Numbered from the stretch's first letter, positions 22,251 to 32,846 are shown. The stretch is 64,000 nucleotides of DNA from Tetrastigma voinierianum (GCA_016808115.1 JAEQBH010000028.1:496001-560000); one strand, 5' to 3'. The notes: generated from the sequence alone by a model not told the origin. Translations and numbers: made by a program.

Positions 22251-22589
22251 TTTAGTTTTACTTTTACATTCTTCCTTTGCTTTACTCTGCACCCTAACGC
22301 ATCACTTTTTCATCATTTGCCTTCATTTCTTTATTGCATCTTGGTATTTGTGATGATGAAAAATAGTTTCAATCTTCATAGCTCAGCACATATCGTGCTC
22401 CGAACTCCCAGGTATGCAAACACCAAAATAACGAAAATAACCTCGAAATGGCATAAGTGATACTAAGTGGACTGTGAACACCTCAATTGGCTCAATTGAT
22501 ATGATTGAATGTAAAAAGCACTCAAAACCCAACCTATCTCAATAGGGCTGAGCGTAGCACTTTTGGGGCACTAATCATATACCTCTAAA

Positions 22590-24345
22590 ATATTTCCACT
22601 CGATAATGATGATAGTTTATGACTAGTTTGTCCGTCCCTCTTCATTTGAACTAGTCTTGGTACTATGTCACTTCCATATTAACAATTGAAATTTTAGTAG
22701 CTTGACAAAACGTCTCTACTTCGTTCAACAAACCATCCCATCCAGATTCTCTTAGACTTTGTAACTCAATTTCCCTAGCTTTGATCTGAATAATAGCATT
22801 TAGAATATTTGCATCTTTCTCTTGCAAAACCATAGATAATCTATTTGTCCGCTTTCCTGACAAAGCGTTTCGCCAGTATCATAGGAAAAACAAACTCAAA
22901 GTGACGCATCCTTTGAACAACCTAACTTGAGCTCGATTCGAGTTGAGATACTTGTCATAAAACAATTTGTAAAACTTCCAACAGATGGCCACATATCTAT
23001 GAGAGGGAGAACAATGGTGACATGAGTGTGACCCCATCGGGTATCCACCTAGTCTATGCAAAAGAAGTCTCTTGATTTTCACGTACCAGAAGTTATTTCT
23101 CCATTCTGAGAGCGTTCTACCCTTCTCTCGTACTCCTTTTGTAGCCGAGAGTTCATCTCTTACCTTTTGCAAGATGATCACATGTATTCACAATCATAAC
23201 AAAGTGTAACAAAAAAATCACAAATATATCGATTTGTTTGCATACAACAACAATTACCAACTGAAGTTGATGTATGAAAACAATGAACCTTCATCTGAGA
23301 AGGATTTTCTCTCAAAATAAGTGACACAAACCATTAAACTATCGCATATTTAGCTGCACCATCCCATACCCTTGACCTCTCAATCTCGACAAAGACAAGC
23401 CATATTTAGCAAGAGAGATTCAATAGCTTCCTTCAAACATTTTGCCGATGTCTCCCTCCGTGAACTAAACCTAAAAATCGTTGATTATTTCTGCGGCTTG
23501 TTCACGTATCTAATCACACTTGGCCATTTTTGTTCTTTCATAGACGATCAGCTTCCATCGACCATAATAGAAAATGACGCATCTTCAAGATCTTTGACAT
23601 TGCAAGTGTAGTTTCAACGGCATAAGCATTGATCATGTCTTTTGAATTAATAGACGGTCATCTAGTTATTACTGGAGCATTCTTGAAACAACATTCCGAC
23701 CTCCTCATTCCTTAATACCAATGCACTAACTCGGAAATTTCCCTTCCTTAACGATGTGGAAGATTCATCATGTCCTCGAAAGCCAAACCACGACCTAAAG
23801 ATAACGAATAACATCAAATTTAACATCCAAGCGAATGCGATAACTTGTTCACTTTTTAGATTTGTCCATAACAATGTAAGCCACACTACATTTTTGATTT
23901 TTGAAAGTTCTCAAAATCTGTTCTTGCTTTGTTATTGGGCACTGCTAAACGAACCAACATGGTCCTCTAAATTTATCTATGGCTTTTTCCAATTACCAAG
24001 CGGCCCGAACCAGTGTTGTGAGCGCCTCATCCCACCTTGTAAAAGCCCGGCGAAAAACACACCAAAAGCAATGAGCATCTTTGCTACACTATATTATATT
24101 GTCCTTAAACCAAGCATCTCTAAAACTTCTATTATCTTTTCCATACTTCTTCTTCAGAAAAATATGATTGTGTGGTTGACAAGGACCTTTGGATGCGTAT
24201 TCTCTTCTAATACGGTCACGAATATTCACATTAAAACTTTCAATCGGCTTACGAAATCCCGGATCACTAACAATGTCATCTTGATTAATTTCAATCTCAT
24301 CAGTTACTGCTCAGTTCAACATTCTCGCTCGAGGTATTTGCATTT
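22590..24345 (-). pseudogene. hAT transposase, N-terminal and central block
   Basis: Minus-strand frames give the TTF-type zinc-finger region (24,300-24,000: EIEINQDDIVSDPGFRKP, REYASKGPCQPHN, DAHCFWC), then SWFGFRGHDESS (about 23,790), the DUF4371 core (23,600-23,400: DASFSIMVDGS, VIRYVNK, ETSAKCLKEAIESLLL), a block beginning GQGYDGAA-like (about 23,360), NQETSL and GSH (23,060-23,020), and ALQEKDANILNAIIQ-like blocks with ESGWDGLLNEVETFC (22,830-22,700). The N-terminal finger region keeps its Cys pair but has stops. All blocks are out of frame with one another, so the gene is dead. The antisense 216-codon frame at 23,756-24,406 is a shadow of it. Confidence 0.85.
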
Positions 24346-24820
24346 GAAGTTTTATGCAGTTTGTTCAATACTATGTGATCAAAAGCGAACTTTTAGGCAC
24401 GTTTGAAAAATATCTTTTCATTCTCGATAGAATAAAAGCCACCACAAAATAACCATAATTCTCTCAACAATTAAATATTTCAATATTACTAATAATTCAA
24501 CAATTCAATAAAACAAAACAATTCTCAACAATTCAATTTATTATTCACAATTCAACATGCCATAATTCAACCACTACAAGAAAAAAGAGATTTAGCAACA
24601 AATTTTTAACATGGAAAAAATAATTTGTCACAAAATATATTTATTAGCAACAAAAATAAAAATTTGTCTCAATATCAGTTCAATGTTGTAGTTTTAGAGA
24701 CAAAAATGTAAATTTTGTTGTAAAATATATTGACAAGAAGAGAATAATATATTTTATTATTTTAAAAAATAAATCCTAAAACTTTTATTTCATGTTTTTT
24801 GTGATTTCACGTAAGAAATT

Positions 24821-24822
<2 letters not shown>

Positions 24823-24876
<54 letters not shown>
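24823..24876. repeat. (AT)n microsatellite
   Basis: About 27 uninterrupted AT units near the 5' end of CACTA B. Confidence 0.95.
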
Positions 24877-24879
<3 letters not shown>

Positions 24880-25486
24880 CTCCTTATATATTAGCTTTTA
24901 ATGGTTTTATTTCTATTATTACAAACCCATATCATTCTGATAATTTAGAAAATTTTGTTGATTATTTGTAAATTTTGAAAAATCAACTATCCCTAAAACA
25001 TAACTCTCTCTTTATATTATCATCATTTAAAAAAAGTTATCTTTATTTAAAACTAAATTTTTAATCAACATATTAGAATTATTTTGATTACATCATGATC
25101 GTTTTATAAAGTGTAAGTTGTTTTTGAGAAAATAAATATTATATAAAGTAATTACATATAATAATGATAAGATATATGACATGCATGTATAACAGAAAGT
25201 GATAAGGACATTTTTGGAAGAAAAATGTCAAAATACTTTATCCAAACCACAAAAAATGAAACCCTAGAAATCTAAATATTCTAAACATCCCCTTCCTTCT
25301 CTCTAATTGCTGCGGGTTTACACGGTCTCGAGCCATATATTAGGTCTATCTCATGAGAAAACGACTAATCGATTGGTCCAGTTTCGCCATGTCGCCTTAT
25401 TCACTACATCGATCTAGTTTAGGTTTTCGTATAATATGAGTAGGGCCTCATCGGAGTCGGGTTTGGAGAGGGAGGCTTTGTCGGAG

Positions 25487-25658
25487 ATGGATCGGGCTAC
25501 GATCAGGGTGGGTTCGGTGATGGACTTGCCAATTATGATGACAACGATCAATACGAACTCGTGCATGACATCAATCGGGGAATTTTGGAGTGGTATGGCT
25601 GATAAGGGATAAGCAGGGTGAGCTTGTTGCAGTGAAGTATATTGAGAGAGGTGAGAAG
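25487..25658 (+). pseudogene. captured SnRK2 kinase exon 1 (subclass III, OST1/SAPK8-10-like)
   Basis: Starts MDRATIRVGSVMDLPIM at 25,487. After a 1-2 base loss the next frame reads DNDQYELVHDI, then the glycine-loop remnant (GNFGV in the shifted frame at about 25,579), RDKQGELVAVKYIERGEK ending at 25,658. This is the N-terminus of a SnRK2 protein kinase, including the invariant ATP-binding Lys in AVKY. The subclass III N-terminus suggests an abscisic-acid-response kinase. A GA-rich 5' leader precedes it. The exon is followed by GATAATGTC, where the native donor would be GTAATGTC-like. Frameshifts make it non-coding. It is inside CACTA B. Confidence 0.85.
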
Positions 25659-26102
25659 GATAATGTCTAATCTTGTGTTTGTTTTTGAAAATTTTGATTT
25701 TTTGTTTTTCTTTGGGAATAGTTAGAGGTCTTCTAGCTGTTTTTTTATTCTATTTTGAGCTTCATTTGAGTTTTGGAACCTTAGATCTTGTGTTCGAGGT
25801 TATTGTTGGTCGATCTCGGCCCGGTATGTAACTGGGTTTTATTTCCAATGGAAGGGCAGGGTTTCAATTACTCTTGTATGTGCATTTTTTTTTCCAAAAT
25901 TCCGAGGTTTCAAACCCATATATGTGCACCCCTCCTCTGTTGCGCCTCATTAGCTCCACCCCTAACAATACCATGTTGGGAAATCAAATTCTAGCAAGTA
26001 CCCTGCATAAGTTGGATAGCTAATTCAATAAATGACACCCTATTTGAATAGAATCCTTGGGATTTCATATTCCACTTCTTGGAAAATGCTTACCTTTTGC
26101 AG

Positions 26103-26250
26103 GGAAATAATGTTTCTGATCCAAGAGAGGATAAATCAGATGCTAGAAATGGCTCCACCAATAGTATTGAGTTCTTAAAGGAAAAACAACCTGCTCAATC
26201 ACCATCAAATCTTATGTTTGGCTATCTTAAATCTCTTTTCTTATGGTGTT
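26103..26250 (+). pseudogene. exon-like segment of unknown origin inside CACTA B
   Basis: A 148-base open segment bounded by a good acceptor (CTTTTGCAG) and donor (GTAAGTATC). The open frame reads GNNVSDPREDKSDARNGSTN, then SIEFLKEKQPAQSPSNLMFG and YLKSLFLWC. It does not match SnRK2. The end is hydrophobic and could start a membrane segment. It looks like a captured exon of a second plant gene, but I do not recognise it. Confidence 0.45.
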
Positions 26251-27289
26251 GTAAGTATCTGTTCTGTATATTTGGTGTAAAGCTATATGATAATTTATTC
26301 CTCAAGGTTTAATATTTTACTAATCTGAAATTTTTTGTAGTCAAACTTGGCGTTTGTATGAATATTGTAACACATGCTTTCTTGTTTTATGGCTATGTTA
26401 GTGGGTGGTCTTGAACTATATTTTTTGCTTCCCTCACTGATCTCCCTGAATGTTGTGATTCTACCTCCACGTACCTTGATTTGCCTATGACTTTTTGGCT
26501 TCACGTACGAGTCAATCATCCATTTCATTATCATAATATTAACTCCAAATTTTTGACAACAAGAATAATTTTTATGATTGTACATTTACAAATCTTTATT
26601 ATTATGATTATAGTGAGGTGATATGATGTCTTTGTTTTAAACGAGAATGTGTCAGTTACATGTTTGCCTTTACCACTTTAAAAACTCCCTTCAATGTTGA
26701 GTTTTTCTCTTGAGGCGCTTTTGGGAGGGTGCGGAAACAATACATGTTCTTTGTTTTTAAAGCCGGAAACGTAATGATACCATATTTCTATTTTAGTTGG
26801 TTGTTACCTTCACTTCTTACATTAGAAGCCCTTTACAACGCAAAAACATTCACAAGGTTGGGACGGGGAAGAAAATGAAATTTTAGTATTATCTATGGTA
26901 ATGCCCAAAATTTTTATTATACTCTTGATAGATGTGTGTGGAACTTTGAGTGAACATAGCAACTTGTAAACTTATCAAGTTTAATTTATTAATGATTTTA
27001 TATGATTTACACAAAAGAATCTTGTAAAATGTTAGGTGGCATGATGAGTTGGAGATATTAGATTTTGTAAAGTTATAACATTCAAAGTTTTTATCAAATT
27101 TTAAGCATGGGAACATAATTGTAGTTGATGCAGTCATGGAGTAAACGTCCAGTTGTGCAATTAGGCTTTGCATTACTTTGATCAAAAGTAATTTTGTAGG
27201 TTGCCCATTTATTTTATGTTCCTATTGGTCATATAAAGCAAGGTGAGTTTGAGGCTTGAGAAGATTCAGTTCAGAACACATGATAGTTC

Positions 27290-27930
27290 AGAATTTAGTT
27301 CAGAAACTAGTCCCTTAACAGTCCCAAAATTTGGACACCAACCATTAAACAACTTATGTTGTAGCAGTCCCAGGAAATGGACCATAGCAGGCTGTGAGAT
27401 TCCAATTGGAGTGATTCAAAAGCCTACATAATTTTGAATGCAACTATAATTACCACTAATAAAAACACACTAGCCCAAAATACAACACACCGAATCTGTC
27501 CCAAAATCTGGACAGTGTATAGGGTCAAAACATGGTAGCCTATGGCAGTCCCAGAAAATGGACCATAATTTGAGCTATAGAAATCCAATTTGGGTGATTC
27601 AAAATCCTACATCAAGTTTACATATGCAGCTATAATTTCCATGAAGAAAACTAGCCCAAATTTCCTCTTTTTTTTAGCCGAAAATCTGTCCCAAAATCTG
27701 AACAGTGTAGAGGGTCAATACAGGATAGCATGCTAAGTCGGAAAAATGGACCATAGCAGGCTATAGAGTCTAATTTGGGTGATTGAAAGTCTAACATCAA
27801 TTTCACAATTGCAGCTACAATATCTATGAAGCACACTAGTCAAAATTCCCCATTTTTCCCAACCGAAAATCAGTCCCAAAATCTGGACGTTTCATAGGGC
27901 CAAAACAGGGCAGCATTCCCACAGCCCAAA
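27290..27930. repeat. ~185-bp tandem repeat, about 3.5 copies
   Basis: Repeated phrases CAGTCCCAAAATCTGGAC, AATGGACCATAGCAGGCT, CCAATTTGGGTGATTCAAA and AACACACTAGCCCAAA recur in the same order near 27,320, 27,490, 27,680 and 27,870. Unit length varies by indels. Confidence 0.75.
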
Positions 27931-27931
27931 A

Positions 27932-28050
27932 TTTTTGCCAAACAACCCCTTAAGTAAAAAACGCAGCCAAACAGCCCCTTAGGGCAGAAACCCAACCAAA
28001 CAACCCCTTAGGGCAAAAAAAACACAACCAAATAGCCTTAGGCGAAAATA
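27932..28050. repeat. ~35-bp tandem repeat, about 4 copies
   Basis: Copies of CCAAACAACCCCTTAGGGC with variable A-rich spacers, directly after the 185-bp array. Confidence 0.75.
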
Positions 28051-29133
28051 AACCAAAGTAGGAAGAATCTCTTCCTCTAAGAGCGTAGAAGAAACTCTGG
28101 GAAGTCTTGTGGATACTTCCTAAACTCAAAACCTTTGATTTCCCGAACTCCTCGCTTGAATCCTCGGCGAAATCCCATGTTTTCGGTACCCACGTGTAGC
28201 CCTCGTCGAATAGATGAACTTTCGTTCTTAGCCCGACGAATTCCGACAAATAGAACTACGTACATCAAAGAGAGAAGTTTGGGTTTCTTTCTTTTCTCTC
28301 CCTCTCTCTCTATGGTTTTTTGTTTCCCAGCAGAAAATCTGCTCTTTCCCTCGATATGATTTTCTACCTTTCACTTAAGTCTTAAAAAAAGAGACTTGGC
28401 CACATCAGCCAGGTATTAGGGACTGGTCAGGAGTCTATTTCTTCCCTGAAACAATTTATTTCATTTCGGTTCAAGTTCAATTTACTTTAAATGAACTTTA
28501 ATTAATTTATTTTTCACTTTCAAGATTTTTTTTCTCAAAAATGCCCTTTTGGGGTCAGTCGATTTTGATCATGCTTTGAAAATCGTGAAAATCAAGCGTC
28601 TGGTGCGAAATTCGTTTTTGGGTAGCTAGATTTCACGAGGCGGATCAGCGGTGAGAATTAAAGTTTCATCCTCAGATTTAGAAAAATCTAGTTTACCAGC
28701 GGTACACTAACGACAATTTACCTTTTTGCCCTTTTTCGGAAAAATTCAAATTTATCCGGGTTTTCACAACTAACTCATGTTGCCCTTCTGGAATTTATTC
28801 ATTCACTCTCACCTCTCACCGTGTGATTTTGGAACTTGACTACTTAATAGACATGATATTCAAATTTTAGTTTTCTAAGCTTAACCTCTTTTGGATTTGA
28901 AAGTTGAAAAGTTGATGAGAAGTATGCTATTAATAGTTGTTTAATTATAGCTATATTTTAGGGCATTAACCTCCAATGAGAAGTGATTTGGAGTGAATTT
29001 TAGTAATTCGGTATCTATGATTTTAGGTGTTTGCAATTGAATAATTGTTTTGATGTCCATACGTCATTGAACCTACCTCTTTGCTATAAAAGATTTTGGA
29101 AATTTTATGTTTATATTTGGCTATTTTTTGCAG

Positions 29134-29222
29134 TCCTTAGTGTTGCATTCACAAACAAAATCAACTCTTGGAACCCCTGCATTCCATGCTCTTGAAGTCT
29201 TAAGAAAGAATATGATGAGAAG
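29134..29222 (+). pseudogene. captured SnRK2 kinase exon (activation loop)
   Basis: Bounded by TTTTTTGCAG and GTAAATTC. It reads LVLHSQTKSTLGTPAFHALE, then VL, and in a shifted frame KKEYDEK. This is the SnRK2 activation-loop/P+1 segment (HSQ-KST-GTPA ... EVL), so the Ser/Thr phosphorylation region is included. The exon is 89 bases; I expect about 93 in a functional SnRK2 gene, which suggests a 4-base deletion near 29,200. The APE-type motif is changed to ALE. Exons that should lie between this and 25,658 are absent. Confidence 0.85.
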
Positions 29223-29369
29223 GTAAATTCATGTCTCAAGTAAGATATCATTTTAACCTCAATTGTATGAACCTGTGTTGTTTTGTTGTTCAATTTTATT
29301 GTTTTTTCTTCCACTTTCCCATATCTTATTTTTGAAGATCTAATCCATATGAGATTTTTTTGGTATATT

Positions 29370-29496
29370 TTTTTATAGCTGCTCTCTAGGAATCTTAATA
29401 AATTGAGGTTGACAAGATACAATAATATGCTTATTAGGATATAGAATAAATCTGGTGACTTTATCACACATGCTAATGTTTGATTTATATAAATTA

Positions 29497-29537
<41 letters not shown>

Positions 29538-29950
29538 GATAATGTTTTTGTTTAAATGATATTTGAAATTCTATATCCCATTGAACCTGAACTCAAATTA
29601 GAAAAATTAAAGTGAGTTATTCATAAAACCCATTTTTAATAACTATATTCAATATATTTTTTGCTTTATATGGCCCCATAGTTTTTCTCTAGGAATCTTA
29701 ACAATTGAGGTTGTGAGATACAATAATATACTTTATATTATGATATAGAATAAATCGGTGACTATATCTCATGTTTGCTTTGTATAAGAATTAAAAAAAA
29801 ACATATGTTTTAATATTACTTAAAAAAAAAACAAGTTATTTGAAATTCTATATCCCACATTGAAAATGGACTCAAATTGAGTGATAATTAAAGCCCATTT
29901 GTTAATAAGTATATTCAATATATTTTTTATAATTGTGTTTTTTTAAAAGT
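29370..29950. repeat. ~285-bp tandem duplication in CACTA B
   Basis: CTCTAGGAATCTTAA, AGATACAATAATAT, GATATAGAATAAATC and TTGAAATTCTATATCCCA occur in the same order at about 29,384-29,577 and 29,688-29,857. An (AT)12 tract at 29,512-29,535 lies in the first copy only. Confidence 0.7.
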
Positions 29951-30112
29951 GTTCTTTTAAAAGTATTTTGAGGAAAATCAATGATAAAGTGGTTCATAAC
30001 AATGTATCAAAGTCTATCCATGTTTGATGCATTATTGTAGTTGAAAGTACCTTATATGGCGAGTTTAATACTTGTTGCTACATTTCTATTAATGTTATGT
30101 CTTTTCTATTAG

Positions 30113-30157
30113 GTATCCAAGAAATATAGCAAAAGGAAGAATGTGGTGAAGAATTGA
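30113..30157 (+). pseudogene. short terminal exon of a CACTA-borne gene (copy B)
   Basis: After CTTTTCTATTAG it reads VSKKYSKRKNVVKN and stops. The counterpart in CACTA A is at 10,206-10,250. The surrounding ~200 bases are also alike in the two elements. Confidence 0.45.
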
Positions 30158-30416
30158 AGACTACCATGAAGAATTGAAGGCTATCTTTCACAAAGATAGC
30201 ATTGTATTTTACAATTAAAGTTTGTATTCATCTTAATTAAAAAGCTTTGTAATTGGAGTTCTTTTGTATGTATGAATTAAAGAATCACTTATAAAGGATT
30301 CATTCAATTTTGTCTTTAATATTGAAACTATGTTATGACATATTTAATTAATTTATTTACTTATAGCTTTAAAATTAAGATATCACAAAATTTAATTGTT
30401 CATGAAAAATATTATT

Positions 30417-30418
<2 letters not shown>

Positions 30419-30479
<61 letters not shown>
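30419..30479. repeat. (AT)n microsatellite
   Basis: About 30 AT units near the 3' end of CACTA B. Confidence 0.95.
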
Positions 30480-30481
<2 letters not shown>

Positions 30482-30888
30482 GCAATTTCTTTATTTATTC
30501 ATTTTTTTAAATAAGAACTAAATTTCTAATATGGAATAAAGTTTGTTCCGAAATTCATTTAGCAACAAAATTATAATTTTCGTTATTATATGTACCTCAT
30601 TTAGCAACAACTTGAATCATCATTGAGCATCTATAGCAACAAAATTTTAAATATTCAACGAGGAAACTTTTCGTTAAAAATTATTATTGGAGACAATAAG
30701 TAAATTATGTCTCTATGAAATATTAATTACGAAACACTTTTTTGTCGCAAAAACTTTTTCACTTTGACGAGATGAAACGACCTTCGAAAAACGAAAATAT
30801 TTTCTTTGCAAAAACTTTTTTGTGACAAATTTTAATGTTTTGCAACAAAATAATTTCGTCACTGTTTATCATATTTCTTGTAGTGAAC

Positions 30889-31600
30889 AATCAACAATTC
30901 AATAATCCAATTCAACAATCCACAATTCAATAATCCAATTCAATAATTCATAATTCATCTAACCAATATCAATTGAATAATTAAAACTTAACTTAATCAA
31001 TTTCAAAATTTTCAATTAAAAATAATCAAAAATTAACCCTAGCAAATAAATACAATTGGAAACTCCAAACTGTGTTTCTCATAATAGATGAATAGATTGA
31101 AAAATTATTCAAAAAAAATCAAAAACTCAACCAATTTTTACAAAAATTTACAAAACCACAAAAACAAAAATTTGCGAATGAGTTAAGGAAACAAACTGAA
31201 AATGTTGGAGAAGCGTCACGGTGGAATCGTGATCAAGGTATGGGGGAGCGGTGGCAACAACATGGTCAGACGGTTGGGAGGTTGCAACTTGCAGAAGTGC
31301 TGTTCTCCCCAGTCCACAGGCACTTCTCTTTGCTTGAGACCCGCCTGAGGCAAATTCCTCCCATCTCCTTTCTCTCTCCTCTGCTTCTTCTCCTTCGCCC
31401 TTCTCTCTCATCTCCGCCACTTCTACTCATGACTCGCTTCACACTCCCTGGGCCCCCTCTTGCCCTACTTTGGCTATCAGTCTTCTTGTGATGATTCGAA
31501 TGGGCATTTGTTTTATTTCTTTTTCAATTAGGACCAAAAGCAGCGTCGTTTCGGTCTAATTAAAAAATAAGAGCCCTAAATCCGACGATCGGGGGGTTTG
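30889..31600 (-). promoter_or_regulatory. 5' flank and leader region of the hAT transposase gene
   Basis: This stretch continues the hAT 5' sequence interrupted by CACTA B; both flanks share AACAATTCAATAA-type sequence. Its GA-rich part on the minus strand (31,430-31,330) looks like a transcribed leader. The open frames at 31,148-31,420 (-) and 31,240-31,491 (+) are low-complexity Glu/Arg- or Leu/Ser/Pro-rich translations and are not called as genes. Confidence 0.3.
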
Positions 31601-31647
31601 GGCGGCTAGCCCTAAATCATGCGTCGACAGGATTCTGGAGTACTCTA

Positions 31648-31690
31648 TATTATAGCCCTTGGCAATGAGTTATAATAATTGATGATTAGT
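31648..31690 (+). repeat. single copy of the 19,985 tandem unit
   Basis: Reads TAGCCCTTGGCAATGAGTTA then TAATAATTGAT, matching the array on the other side of the hAT element. Confidence 0.65.
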
Positions 31691-32689
31691 TTTGAAATAT
31701 TAAATGATGTGAGTTTAGTGCTTTTTGATCTTAAGGAATTTTATGTGATTTTTAGGATGGATTAATTAGTCTCATATCATTAAGGGAGGGCATGGTTCGA
31801 TTAATTGAATTGTGGCAGAAAATAAAAACCTACCGTCAATTTTTGGTTTGTTAATAAACAAAAATCCTAACCATTAATATGGTTAACCAAATCTTGGGTT
31901 AATCATTTGTTCGGTTAACCATATATCGCATTTTCAATTAACCATAATTAAAAAATAAATTTGCAATTTCATAATCTTATATTAATATTCAAATTATAAT
32001 AATTATTAAAAATACAATAAAAATGCAAAGAAAAAAAAATGAATACAATCTATTCATTTGCAATCCCATGACACTTGTGCATTTATAATACACATTTATA
32101 ATAAATCCACAAATAATATATGAAACACATGAGATTAGATAATTTAATCACGGTTTTTTTAATCAACCACATGTTTTAAGAACTCCAGTAGAAAAAGAAA
32201 CTAATCCAAATAAATCACAGTTGATGGGGCATGGAGTAGGCCCATATCTAGGCCTAGACGAAATAGAAAGCTCAAGTCTAATGATGATTTTTATTATTAT
32301 TAGTTATTTATTTAATCGTAGTTTTTGGGCCCAAGCCCAAGCCCCAGTCCATATATGTTAGAGTTTTCTATTGGTGCCTATAAACAGCACCTTATGTTAT
32401 TATTTTTGTAGACTTTATATAATATTGAAAAACTCGAGAACTTCATTCTATTTATTTGTTCGCTTTCTTTTTAATTTTATTATTCTTTGTAGCCGAGGAA
32501 CTTTGATTCGAGATCAAGTTATCATTCTTTGTGATTTACGTTTCACTCCCGACTCATATGTTCGCTGCCGGGTCAGTTTCTCTTTCCTCTAGAATTTTCG
32601 ATTGAGGAGGAGTTAATGGTTTCTTAATTGATCTTTTGCTTTGTGATCTATTTGTTTGACGATCTTCGCACGTTACACGCTGCGTCATA
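31691..32689. other. no gene seen; possible LTR-like promoter at 32,375
   Basis: AT-rich sequence with GGTTAACC-type short palindromes at 31,860-31,945. From 32,220 to 32,600 a purine/pyrimidine-mixed block with GGTGCCTATAAACAGCACC (about 32,372) resembles a retrotransposon LTR promoter region. No boundaries were seen. Confidence 0.3.
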
Positions 32690-32846
32690 TTCAACACACC
32701 TTGTTGGATTTTTATCACCTTCTTTAGCCATTGCATCAGCCGCAACATTCCCTTCTCTGCGAACATGTTGTATGACTACAATTCATTGCTTCTCCATCCA
32801 ATCTCGACATTCCTGAACGAGGGTTGCAAAAGATGTGTTAAGCTCT
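32690..32846 (-). pseudogene. RNase H-like (RVT_3-type) fragment
   Basis: The minus strand reads ELNTSFATLVQECRDWMEKQ, a stop, then IVVIQHVRREGNVAADAMAK and EGDKNP. HVRREGNVAADAMAK is the C-terminal motif of the plant RNase H-like domain found in LINE-type elements and related genes. The fragment is about 50 codons with one in-frame stop. Probably debris of a non-LTR retrotransposon or derived gene. Confidence 0.65.

Larger units (their letters stand above)
21059..22589 (-). repeat. LTR-like insertion in the hAT transposase gene
   Basis: This interrupts the hAT coding sequence. On the minus strand it has GTGCCTATATAAGCCCC at about 21,817-21,801, followed by a leader-like stretch (CCCTAAGCAATC...) and a short frame beginning MTTPRDAWLLPLQLEEE (21,663). 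Upstream of the TATA box lies an array of GCGAAAT/ATTTCGC motifs (21,930-22,250). The pattern U3 repeats, TATA, leader looks like an LTR. No second LTR or primer site was recognised, so it may be a solo LTR. Boundaries are approximate. Confidence 0.4.
27200..28769 (-). repeat. LTR-like block of the Tekay type inside CACTA B
   Basis: The block GGGTAGCTAGATTTCACGAG at 28,621-28,640, and the following AAAAATTCAAATTTATCC near 28,741, correspond to 8801-8814 and 8925-8940 of the gypsy LTR at 6339-8959. The right edge is probably the TTTTCACA at 28,769. Two tandem arrays fill its left part. No internal retroelement genes accompany it, so it is probably a solo LTR. The left edge is not defined. Confidence 0.45.
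24572..30885 (+). mobile_element. CACTA element B, complete ends, carrying captured SnRK2 gene pieces
   Basis: The left terminus is CACTACAAGAAAAAAGAG, the right terminus TATTTCTTGTAGTG, giving a 12-base inverted repeat. It is flanked on both sides by the trinucleotide AAC, the 3-bp target duplication expected of CACTA transposons. The flanks on both sides are the same AATTCAACAATTC-rich hAT 5' region. Subterminal motifs (ATTTAGCAACAAA and variants) occur at 24,589-24,720 and 30,545-30,870. The interior holds no transposase but has SnRK2 exon sequence (25,487-25,658 and 29,134-29,222), an unrecognised exon-like segment, a solo-LTR-like block and a short terminal exon shared with CACTA A. It is non-autonomous, a Pack-CACTA-type element. 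Confidence 0.88.
20106..31600 (-). mobile_element. hAT transposon (TTF-zinc-finger/DUF4371 type), split by later insertions
   Basis: The left end reads CAGCAGTAGTGGGCGGATCC and abuts a tandem array; the preceding 8 bases are CCCTTGTC. On the right, CCCTTGGC at 31,656 within another copy of that array resembles an 8-bp target duplication. The inverted terminus near 31,570-31,590 (GAGCCCTAAATCCGAC) is only a partial match to the left end, so the exact right boundary is uncertain. The transposase runs on the minus strand in two blocks, split by 20,851-22,589. CACTA B (24,572-30,885) lies in its 5' flank. Without those insertions the hAT would be about 3.5 kb. Confidence 0.5.

Noticed and set aside
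23756..24406. 216-codon plus-strand open frame
   Set aside because: It is antisense to readable hAT transposase sequence on the minus strand (zinc-finger region and GFRGHDESS block); composition and context give it no independent support.
28135..28359. 74-codon plus frame and 99/63-codon minus frames at 27,950-28,268
   Set aside because: They lie in the LTR-like block with tandem repeats; no recognisable protein and mutually overlapping.
31148..31491. Overlapping frames on both strands (90 and 83 codons)
   Set aside because: CT-rich leader sequence of the hAT 5' region giving low-complexity translations; no domain in either.
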